From: Boudabousia tangfeifanii
Lineage (GTDB): Bacteria > Actinomycetota > Actinomycetes > Actinomycetales > Actinomycetaceae
Assembly: GCF_001856685.1 (NCBI RefSeq)
Contig: NZ_CP017812.1
Span: forward strand, 2,046,001 to 2,110,000
Length of the DNA stretch: 64,000 nucleotides
Direction of reading: 5' to 3'
Made by a program: the position numbers and the translations under genes. The notes below the pieces were generated by a model. The model had not been told where the DNA came from and searched no databases. It saw nothing but the letters and a program-made list of their open reading frames with translations. This document shows, piece by piece, positions 1 through 6,425 of the stretch (positions within the stretch are counted from its first letter, which is position 1; each line of letters starts with the position of its first letter).

Positions 1-53
1 ACTATCCGGCTTACCGCTTAGGTTGTTTGACTGGCTGTAAATGGCATTGATTA

Positions 54-90
54 ACGGGTGGGACCTTTTATTTAGGTCCCACCCGTTTTT
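54..90 (+). terminator. Rho-independent terminator of an upstream gene
   Basis: Two 12-base arms (54-65 and 75-86) pair perfectly around an 8-9 base T/A loop and run into five T residues at 86-90. This is a textbook intrinsic terminator reading rightwards. It presumably ends a gene whose body lies left of the window. Confidence 0.85.
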
Positions 91-208
91 CGCGTTTCAA
101 AACGATTCGCCTTACTGGGATTGTTGCTCTCGCTGCACTATTGAGACAAGGCCGTAGTGTCGTTTCGATTTCAGGGTGTAGGGGCGCCGACGATGCCATC
201 CTCCACTT

Positions 209-706
209 TTAGGACGTAGGTACGTCGTCGTTTTCAGGCAATACTGGGGCGGCGTCGACTTCATTCCCCACCAGTCCTTGCAGCATTGATTCTTCCTTGC
301 CGGGGACGCTTAGTTTGAATAGCTGCAGGTAGATTGGCAAAAATGCTTTGAAAATTAGCCAGCAGTAGGTTGCGGCGATCAAGAAGAAAAGCCCCATTTT
401 TAAGGTGCCACTACCTTCTAGGAAGCCATCAGAGAATGACCAGTTAGCCCATAAGGCACTATCAACCCCAGTTAGAAAAACTGCAAAGGCTAGTTTTTTC
501 AGGTCTGCGGCCGTGAACTCACCAGATTGTTTTTGCAGCAACATCAAGATTGCCTGATTTACTAGCACAACCGTCACTGCAAGGAACCAAAAATAGTTAT
601 CTTTCAAGAGCGACTGTGCAAACCAGGTGATCGGGAAAGCCAACATGAGGCCACAAAGGCCGAGGGTCCAAAATGAATTTAGGAACCGATATTTAAAGTT
701 ATTCAT
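209..706 (-). CDS. Small four-helix membrane protein, function unknown
   Basis: This 165-residue protein has four hydrophobic stretches, at about residues 11-31, 38-58, 70-90 and 103-125, and a short acidic C-terminal tail. It therefore sits in the cytoplasmic membrane. A good ribosome binding site (AAAGGAG at 714-720, seven bases upstream) supports the start. It is transcribed away from the decayed GntR/ABC operon, and the 180 bases between them are AT-rich. I do not recognise a family. Small membrane proteins beside YtrA-type GntR/ABC operons are common, but a link here is only inferred from position. Confidence 0.65.
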   Translation of the reverse strand: MNNFKYRFLNSFWTLGLCGLMLAFPITWFAQSLLKDNYFWFLAVTVVLVNQAILMLLQKQSGEFTAADLKKLAFAVFLTGVDSALWANWSFSDGFLEGSGTLKMGLFFLIAATYCWLIFKAFLPIYLQLFKLSVPGKEESMLQGLVGNEVDAAPVLPENDDVPTS

Positions 707-882
707 TTTGACACTCCTTTGAGCAAAACTTTAAGTAATAAGTTTAAGTATCCTCTCTTTTTAGCAAAGCGATAACAAGAAAGACAATCATAAAAAAACC
801 AACAAATCTGCCCCGCATATAGGGATATTTCTACAAAAAGAGTAAACCAAAACAACCACCGATTAGCCGTCCAAAACACAAC

Positions 883-903
883 TGTATATACCGCATATAT
901 ACA
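883..903. promoter_or_regulatory. Perfect inverted-repeat operator upstream of gntR
   Basis: TGTATATA and TATATACA form perfect 8-bp arms around a 5-bp spacer (891-895). The site ends about 12 bases before the ribosome binding site of the GntR-type gene. YtrA-subfamily GntR proteins commonly autoregulate through palindromes of this kind, so this is probably the self-operator. It is intact although the regulator downstream carries a frameshift. Confidence 0.7.
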
Positions 904-925
904 CTTAGTTGTTTAGGGGGTGATG

Positions 926-1310
926 ATGCCTATTTCGATTGTTTTGTCGGCTACTTCTGGGCAACCAATTTACGCCCAGATTCGTGAGCAGATTAAAGAG
1001 CAAATCCTCTCTGGCGATTTAGCTGCGGGTGATCCACTGCCTTCAATTCGGGCTTTAGCTAGAGATTTGGGGGTTAGCGTCATTACTACTACGCGCGCTT
1101 ACAACGATTTGGCGAGTGCTGGTTTGATTGCCAACATGCAGGGAAAAGGTAGTTTTATCCTTCCCACAAGCCCTGAAACGCTAAAGCAGGAAGCCCTTTC
1201 TAGGATCGAGGGGCATTTTGGGGGCGGCTCTAAGCCAGGCACGCAGTGCTGCGTTGCCTTTGACCGATGTCCAGGAATTGTTACAACGGTTGAGTTTGGA
1301 GGAATCATGA
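926..1310 (+). pseudogene. GntR-family (YtrA-type) regulator, frameshifted
   Basis: The N-terminal 75 or so residues are a clear GntR winged helix (PIYAQIREQIKEQILSG, then PLPSIRALARDLGVS and GKGSF). After residue 96 the frame goes wrong. Dropping one T from the TTTT run at 1216-1219 restores a typical C-terminal helical segment ending in ELLQRLSLEES. The repaired stop (1308-1310) overlaps the ATG of the downstream ABC ATPase in an ATGA coupling. The ATG at 926 is best placed after the AGGGGG at 915-920. The uncorrected frame reads through into the ATPase, giving an apparent 228-residue fusion that is an artefact of the shift. A sequencing error in the T run is possible, but the decay of the next two genes favours a real pseudogene. 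Confidence 0.8.
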
Positions 1311-1744
1311 ACCAAGAGAATGTTTTAGAGTTCAACCGAGTCACTAAACGGTACGACAATGTTTGTTTAAATCTTTCTTTGCAAGTTCCGCGCGGTTACA
1401 TTACTGGGTTTGTGGGCGCTAACGGGGCGGGTAAAACCACCACACTGCGTTTAGCTTTAGGGTTGGCCCACCCAGATTCGAGGGAAGTTACCAAACTGGA
1501 TCACAACCAGGTGGGCGTTGTTTTTGACACCCCGCATTATCCCGACAATCTACGTTTAGGCCAGTTAAGCGGCCAGGTTGCCAACTTTTATACAAACTGG
1601 GACTAGGCCCTTATAGACCAATACTTTGAAATGTGGCAGCTTTCCCCGACCGCCACAGTTAGCGAGTTAAGCCGCGGTATTGGAATGAAACTACAATTGG
1701 CACTCGCCCTCGGCCATCACCCAACTAGTCAACGCCTTGCTTGA
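1307..1744 (+). pseudogene. ABC transporter ATPase remnant (YtrB-like)
   Basis: This begins as a normal ATP-binding subunit with a ribosome binding site (GGAGG, 1299-1303), a Walker A motif (GANGAGKTT) and the sequence expected in YtrB-like ATPases. A TAG stop interrupts it at 1604-1606. The same frame then continues convincingly (DQYFEMWQLSP, then a degenerate signature ELSRGIGMKLQLALALGHHP). At about 1724 it jumps into other sequence, so Walker B and the rest of the ATPase are deleted. It cannot hydrolyse ATP. It was translationally coupled to the GntR gene and evidently formed an operon with a permease, of which only the end is left. Confidence 0.85.
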
Positions 1745-1847
1745 CCATCAAAATCTACTACTGATTTTGGCCTTCATCGTAGCCGGGCTCTGCTACGCCG
1801 CCTCCCTAGCCGCAACCAGCCGCTACTACAGCCGTCTCGACCTCTAA
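1725..1847 (+). pseudogene. C-terminal remnant of the ABC permease
   Basis: A 40-codon stretch in a different frame from the ATPase remnant encodes one transmembrane helix (LLLILAFIVAGLCYAASLAA) followed by a basic end, RYYSRLDL, and a stop. This is what the last helix of an ABC-2 type permease looks like. Its fusion to the broken ATPase implies one deletion that removed the ATPase C-terminal half and most of the permease gene. Confidence 0.6.
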
Positions 1848-1917
1848 CCCACCGAGAACGCACAGGCCATACGCCAAGCAGTCACTCGGGGCGAGGCAAT
1901 ACAGATAATATGTCGAA

Positions 1918-1985
1918 ATATGTCGCAACTTTCGACATATCGCAAAAACGTGTCGAAATTTTCGCAAAATTTCGACACGTTTTTG
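1918..1985. repeat. Cluster of TGTCGAAA/TTTCGACA palindromes, one of 43 bp
   Basis: The core is a perfect palindrome: 20-bp arms at 1943-1962 and 1966-1985 around the trinucleotide CGC. Just upstream lies a second inverted repeat with the same half-site (ATATGTCG at 1918-1925, CGACATAT at 1933-1940), and a lone TGTCGAAA starts at 1911. Several copies of one half-site point to a binding site for a dimeric DNA-binding protein. No credible gene starts nearby on either strand. Confidence 0.75.
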
Positions 1986-2078
1986 ACAAGATAGAGATTT
2001 ACAACATTTTTTAGGTAAAAATTAGAGGCCAAAGATGCTAAGGTTAAAGGACTAACGATTTTTAAGTGAATATGCTTA

Positions 2079-2209
2079 GCGCCCCGAGTGGGACTGTAAA
2101 AACTCGGGGCGCCGAACATCCCTTAAAGGGAATCAGGAAATTAGGAGCTGGTATGACCCGCACGTCATACCGGTTCCTAACTTTATATGCGAACCACCGC
2201 ATATAAAGT
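2079..2209. repeat. Three consecutive hairpins in gene-free DNA
   Basis: Three inverted repeats follow each other. The first has 11-bp perfect arms at 2079-2089/2102-2112. The second has 15-bp arms with two G-U wobbles at 2143-2157/2164-2178. The third has 12-bp perfect arms at 2180-2191/2198-2209. None is followed by a T run. The rest of 1848-2575 holds no convincing open frame. The stretch could be an untranslated structured RNA, a cluster of operators, or the debris of a deleted gene. Confidence 0.6.
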
Positions 2210-2575
2210 CGATAACTACTGTAACTGATTTTTTATATCAAATAAAGCCATATTAGATTTTGCTTTACGGAAATTATTCTCAGCTGAGATTTTCCTTAAA
2301 TTTCAAGGCCTTTAGTACTGTTTTTTGCGACTCTAAGTAAGAATTTCACCGACTATTTACCCCGCTAGAACCACTGTCGAATGTGACAGTTCTCGATCAA
2401 CGAGAGGGGCTGTTTCGGATCAGCAAAAATGGAAAATTTGGATCTGATGCAAGTATAAAATTCTGTACAGCTCTGTCAGGGACAGATTGGGGTTATTGAA
2501 ATTTGCTTCGGCCAAACCGGTGTGCGAATCTTGGAAAGTAACTAACTGTTCCCATTTGGGGTAAAGGAACTACTA

Positions 2576-5161
2576 ATGAAACTGCCTAATACTGCCAGCG
2601 AAGTCAGTGTTTGTTTTAATTTCCGGGCTACCACCGAGGGCGAACTACTCACCGCCTGCCCTATAGATAAGGGAACCGAACCCGTCACTGCCCAGTCAGA
2701 GGACACGGAAAACAAGCCCGTCACCGCCCAGTTAGAAACCGAGATCGACCAGCCCGTCACCGCCCAGCCGAGCAGCCGATCCCCACGACCAAACGAGGCC
2801 ACACCCGGCTGGATACTAAGCATTAGCGGCAAAACCCTCTACTTGTTGGGACAAACTGCCCTAGCCCCAGTACGACTCGATATGGAAGATACCGCGAATG
2901 TGTGCGACGGAGCCTGGCATTCACTGATGGTCACCTCGAGCGCCGAGTCGGGTAGCAAGATTTTCTTGGATGGCTACCAGTGTTTTAGCGCCACCGCCGA
3001 CCTATCCCCTGCCGGGTTAACCCCAAAGACCCACTCGGAACAATTAACAGATAACTCCAAGCCTGGGTCTACTGCGCATACTGTAAGCACAGTTCAGGCT
3101 TTCGCGAACGGGACAGACATCCTGTTTACCTTAGCCGATCGCGAGGGCCTTGAAACCACAGAGTTTGAGGTACTTCCCGAAGCATTGTCCCCCCAGGCGA
3201 TCCGGGCGCGTGCCCTCGAGCCCACCCCACTGATCGAGTTCGCCGCGAATCGACTTTCCGACTACGACACCAGACAGGTGGCAAAACTGTCCGAAGGTAC
3301 CATCTTCACCCGTTTTCGAGTGCGTGGGCCCGGCCAGTACGGCACCATCATGGCTGGCGCCGCCCAAACTGCCGAGGGCGACCTCGGCCCAGAAAACCTG
3401 CGGCTTAAAATTTTGCCCCACGGCATCATCTTCGAAGTGCTGACCGAAGCGGGCCAGTGGCGCGAATTCACCGCCGACGGTTGGTGGGGCGAAGGCAACT
3501 GGCATGACGTAGTGGTGCGAGTCGCGCGCGGAGCCATCGACCTGTTCATCGACGGCTACCTTGAAGCGCACCTGCCTGGCAGAGCCTTCTTCGCGGACCT
3601 ACCGGGCGGCCTCGGCCTGCTCACCATCGGGCAAGACACCCGCGGGCAACGACTCTTCGGGGAAGTACGCAACGCGGCAATCCACCCCACCCCACTGAAC
3701 GAGTGGCAAATCAAAGGCCTGTCCGGGCACGAGCCCCTCGACACCCAATGCCTCTTCGACTACGGGTACCACCAATGCGTCTCGTACCGCATCCCCTCCC
3801 TGCTGACCACCCAAAACGGGGTAGTGCTCGCCGGCGCCGACCAACGCGAAACCATCCCCAACGACGCCCCCAACAAAGTCAACTTCGTGCTACGCCGCTC
3901 ACTGGACTCGGGCCGCACCTGGCAGCCCATGCAAACCATTGTCACGTGGCCAGGCGAGGGCGCCACTGGGGCTTCCGCCACCGACTCCTGCCTGCTGCAA
4001 GACCGGCAAACCGGCCGCATTTTCGCACTATTAGACCACTTTCCCGGGGCGATCGGCCAACCCAATGCCGACCCCGGCCTCGGACTTACCGAGGACGGGA
4101 AGCCGCTCCTATTCGACCGTGCCGGCCAACAATACGTGTGGCATCCTGACGGCACTGTCACCACCGGCGACGGCCAGCCCACCAACTATCATGTGGACGT
4201 GGACGGTAATGTTACCGTCACCGAAACAGACCCGCGCGCGGGCCAGAACCTCAAACCCGAAAACGCTGGGGCTGGCAGGGACTCAAACCAACCCGAGGCG
4301 CAACCGGCCTCGCGCCCGGGCGGGAACGTGTACTTGGCGCTGGGAGAGGACCCGCATGAAACCCTGCACACTGCCCGCACCTGCTACCTGCAAGTAGTGT
4401 TTTCGGACGATGACGGAGCCACCTGGTCCACCCCGCAACACCTCAACCACCTGGTAAAACAAGAGTGGATGCCATTCCTCGGGGCCGCACCCGGCAACGG
4501 GATCCAAATCCGGGGCGGAAAGTTCGCGGGCCGGCTAGTTGCCCCCGTCTACTTAAACTCCATCGAGCACCGGGACGTGTTCAGTGCCGCCGTTGTCTAC
4601 TCCGATGATCACGGGCAAACCTGGCAGCTTGGGGCCAGCATGAACGACGGACGAAACTTCGAGGGGGAAACCCTGTGTGCCCGCACCGCCGCCGACCCGC
4701 GCGCCGGAGCCTACGAATGCACCGTCGTCGAACGCGAAAACGGGGAACTACTACTGCTGATGCGCAACCAGCACCCGGCTGGGAAAGTCCTTGCCGCCAC
4801 CTCCACCGACGGCGGTGAAAGCTGGGAAAACCCCTACTTTGTGCCCGAAATACCTGAAGTATTCTGCCAACCCAACGCCATCAACGCCCCCACTGAGGCG
4901 CACCCGTGGCGCCTCATTTTCGCCAACGCCTCCCAACTCCTACCCTACCGAGGTCGCGGAGTCCTACGCCTATCCGAGGACGGGGGCCGCACCTGGATCG
5001 CCTCACGCACCTTCAACCCCCAACACTACGTTTACCAGTGCCTGTGCGTCCTACCCGACGGCAACCTCGGCCTGCTCTGGGAGCGAGAAACCCAAGGACT
5101 CTACTTCACCCGCATCCCCCAAGACTGGCTCGAAAACGCCAAAAACCACCTGCCACAATAA
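2576..5161 (+). CDS. Exo-alpha-sialidase (GH33) with N-terminal lectin-like domain, probably intracellular
   Basis: The 861-residue protein releases terminal sialic acids from glycoconjugates. The C-terminal half is a six-bladed sialidase. It has the YRIP motif at 404-407 (first arginine of the triad), five Asp-boxes of the form S-x-D-x-G-x-T-W (near 442, 610, 675, 743 and 799), a Glu-rich strand and Arg near 719-729, and the late Tyr-Gln-Cys region near 818 that normally holds the nucleophilic Tyr. Residues 1-390 look like one or two concanavalin/laminin-G folds (repeated FLDGY and LFIDGYLEAHLPG-type strands). There is no signal peptide and no sorting signal, so it should act in the cytosol or need another exit route. 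The start at 2576 follows the weak GTAAAGGAACTACTA. No sialic-acid catabolic genes are next to it. Confidence 0.9.
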   Translation: MKLPNTASEVSVCFNFRATTEGELLTACPIDKGTEPVTAQSEDTENKPVTAQLETEIDQPVTAQPSSRSPRPNEATPGWILSISGKTLYLLGQTALAPVRLDMEDTANVCDGAWHSLMVTSSAESGSKIFLDGYQCFSATADLSPAGLTPKTHSEQLTDNSKPGSTAHTVSTVQAFANGTDILFTLADREGLETTEFEVLPEALSPQAIRARALEPTPLIEFAANRLSDYDTRQVAKLSEGTIFTRFRVRGPGQYGTIMAGAAQTAEGDLGPENLRLKILPHGIIFEVLTEAGQWREFTADGWWGEGNWHDVVVRVARGAIDLFIDGYLEAHLPGRAFFADLPGGLGLLTIGQDTRGQRLFGEVRNAAIHPTPLNEWQIKGLSGHEPLDTQCLFDYGYHQCVSYRIPSLLTTQNGVVLAGADQRETIPNDAPNKVNFVLRRSLDSGRTWQPMQTIVTWPGEGATGASATDSCLLQDRQTGRIFALLDHFPGAIGQPNADPGLGLTEDGKPLLFDRAGQQYVWHPDGTVTTGDGQPTNYHVDVDGNVTVTETDPRAGQNLKPENAGAGRDSNQPEAQPASRPGGNVYLALGEDPHETLHTARTCYLQVVFSDDDGATWSTPQHLNHLVKQEWMPFLGAAPGNGIQIRGGKFAGRLVAPVYLNSIEHRDVFSAAVVYSDDHGQTWQLGASMNDGRNFEGETLCARTAADPRAGAYECTVVERENGELLLLMRNQHPAGKVLAATSTDGGESWENPYFVPEIPEVFCQPNAINAPTEAHPWRLIFANASQLLPYRGRGVLRLSEDGGRTWIASRTFNPQHYVYQCLCVLPDGNLGLLWERETQGLYFTRIPQDWLENAKNHLPQ

Positions 5162-5228
5162 AAGCAGGCACATCACCACCCCAACTGGGGGCACAACACA
5201 CCCCACCGACCTGCCCGTAAAAACTGAA

Positions 5229-5426
5229 GTGCGAGTGCCCCTTAGCAACTTCTATTGCCTAGAAGTATTTCGTCGTTTAAACAAACCTAGTCTGAGCGAA
5301 AGCGAGCTAAACACAGGGCTAAAAATGTTCGTCACCGACCCAGCCCTATGCCGGCGAGATGCCGTCGAAAGTGGAGTCATCCAACGAAGCACGGACGGCT
5401 CCAGCTACACGCTACCCGAAAACTAG
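5229..5426 (+). pseudogene. DUF2087-like fragment
   Basis: About 65 codons, ending at the TAG at 5424-5426, read like a DUF2087 domain: a helix LEVFRRLNKPSLSESELN, then LRR-type DPALCRRDAVESGVIQR and a closing DGSSYTLPE strand. Only weak GTG codons (5229 and 5235) could start it and no ribosome binding site is visible. Full family members usually have more sequence in front. I take it for a truncated gene, but a very short real gene is possible. Confidence 0.5.
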
Positions 5427-5436
5427 CCAAAACAAC

Positions 5437-5465
5437 TTGACACTATGTAAACTTTCTTTTACATT
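5437..5465 (+). promoter_or_regulatory. Promoter with embedded operator for the XRE gene
   Basis: A perfect -35 (TTGACA, 5437-5442) and a -10-like TACATT (5460-5465) are 17 bp apart. Between them lies a perfect 7-bp inverted repeat, ATGTAAA (5445-5451) and TTTACAT (5458-5464). A repressor bound there would block RNA polymerase, so autoregulation by the XRE protein just downstream is likely. Confidence 0.7.
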
Positions 5466-5486
5466 ATACATATGGAAGTTGACACG

Positions 5487-5696
5487 ATGCCAAATAAGCT
5501 ACGCCAACTAAGGCGGTGGCGCGAAATCTCACAGGCTGACTTAGCTCAGGCGGTGGGGGTCTCTAGGCAAACCATCGCCAATATCGAACGAGGAAATTAT
5601 TCCCCCTCCGTACATTTAGCGTTAAAACTATGCAAACAGTTAGAGGCCAGTGTGGAACAAGTCTTTGGAAACGAAGATTTGCAAGTAAGCTCCTAG
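5487..5696 (+). CDS. Small XRE-family transcriptional regulator
   Basis: A single Cro/C1-type helix-turn-helix makes up nearly the whole protein (LRQLRRWREISQADLAQ, VSRQTIANIERG, then a C-terminal helix ending EQVFGN). This short form usually regulates itself and a neighbouring membrane protein. I prefer the ATG at 5487, because GGAAG lies about eight bases before it. An ATG at 5472 would add MEVDT. The palindrome in its promoter is a good candidate target. The gene lies 64 bases before the membrane protein at 5761, and the two are probably cotranscribed. Confidence 0.85.
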   Translation: MPNKLRQLRRWREISQADLAQAVGVSRQTIANIERGNYSPSVHLALKLCKQLEASVEQVFGNEDLQVSS

Positions 5697-5760
5697 ATCG
5701 TCCTCACTAATTGAGTCACCCCCAAAACTCCCCCTGACAGACTGAAAGTAGGAAAAAACT

Positions 5761-6225
5761 ATGAACCATTTCAGTGATCAAATTATCCGCAAGTACCAGC
5801 AGTTCTACCAAGACGAATTTGCTTTAGATTTAGCTTTCAAACAAGGCACTATCGCCTGGAATATTTCCACCTACTGCTCACTATTACTCATGTGCGCCTT
5901 TGGTTGGATCCTACCCGGATACCTCTTCTACACTTCATCCTTACTATTATTGCCACTGATTCTAGGTTCCTTTGCAGCAAACACCTACTCACGCCGCTAT
6001 CTACCAGCACCGCTTCCCAAGCAAAAATTACCGTTGAAAAGCGCCCTGCTGATTATCGTAGTCTTACTAACCTGGCTAGCTGGCGGCTGGTATCGCGGAG
6101 CTGAAATCACCCCATATGCTACCGGCACCATTGTGGGGGTAATTGGTGCCGTGATTTTGCTGCCAATAATATTGCGGCACCAACACCAAAAGGACGAAAA
6201 ACGACTCGACGCCGACGCAGAATAG
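5761..6225 (+). CDS. Four-helix membrane protein paired with XRE regulator
   Basis: This 154-residue protein has hydrophobic segments at about 32-50, 53-72, 92-110 and 118-138, and basic loops and ends (YSRRYLPAPLPK, RHQHQKDEKRLD). It is predicted to be an integral membrane protein with its termini in the cytosol. Pairs of a 70-residue XRE protein and a small membrane protein of unknown role are frequent in Gram-positive bacteria, which fits this arrangement. I assign no molecular function. Confidence 0.7.
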   Translation: MNHFSDQIIRKYQQFYQDEFALDLAFKQGTIAWNISTYCSLLLMCAFGWILPGYLFYTSSLLLLPLILGSFAANTYSRRYLPAPLPKQKLPLKSALLIIVVLLTWLAGGWYRGAEITPYATGTIVGVIGAVILLPIILRHQHQKDEKRLDADAE

Positions 6226-6239
6226 ACCCAACCGCACGG

Positions 6240-6269
6240 TTGCCGGAAATTGGCCTAGTGTGTTACGAT
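6240..6269 (+). promoter_or_regulatory. trp operon promoter
   Basis: TTGCCG (6240-6245) and TACGAT (6264-6269) are separated by 18 bp. The predicted start of transcription falls at about 6275-6276, on or next to the ATG of the leader peptide. The leader mRNA would therefore have almost no 5' untranslated region. Confidence 0.7.
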
Positions 6270-6275
6270 GCTGGC

Positions 6276-6320
6276 ATGCGTAACGTTCAGATGCAGTGGT
6301 GGTGGCTTACCAAACGGTGA
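6276..6320 (+). CDS. trpL: trp operon leader peptide, probably leaderless
   Basis: The 14-codon frame MRNVQMQWWWLTKR contains three consecutive tryptophan codons (6297-6305) and ends with TGA. Stalling of ribosomes at these codons when Trp-tRNA is scarce is the classical sensor of transcription attenuation. No ribosome binding site precedes the ATG, and the promoter position suggests translation from the first base of the mRNA, a mode common in actinobacteria. The terminator hairpin lies 31 bases downstream. Confidence 0.85.
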   Translation: MRNVQMQWWWLTKR

Positions 6321-6351
6321 GCCCGCTATTTCTGCAACCTGAAAACCCACT

Positions 6352-6379
6352 GGCTCGCCGACTCCGGCGGGCCATTTTT
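6352..6379 (+). terminator. trp attenuator terminator
   Basis: Nine-base arms (6352-6360 and 6365-6373, one G-T wobble) form a GC-rich hairpin with a four-base loop, followed by ATTTTT. It sits between the Trp-rich leader peptide and trpE, so it is the attenuator. The region 6318-6351 should supply the competing antiterminator pairing; GCCCGC at 6321-6326 could pair with the right arm GCGGGC at 6367-6372. Confidence 0.85.
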
Positions 6380-6425
6380 GTTGCCCACCAACCGGCCAGC
6401 CCCCAAAACAAAAAAGGCAAAACTA

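Noticed and set aside
920..1606. GntR-ABC ATPase fusion protein
   Set aside because: The continuous frame depends on one extra T at 1216-1219. Removing it restores a normal GntR end overlapping the ATPase start, so this is a frameshift artefact.
1844..2119. Minus-strand 91-codon frame
   Set aside because: It runs through the palindrome cluster, has no ribosome binding site and its product resembles no protein.
3703..4149. Arg/Pro-rich frames overlapping the sialidase gene and similar frames in trp genes
   Set aside because: Composition is that of out-of-frame GC-rich coding DNA; the sialidase and Trp frames carry clear motifs.
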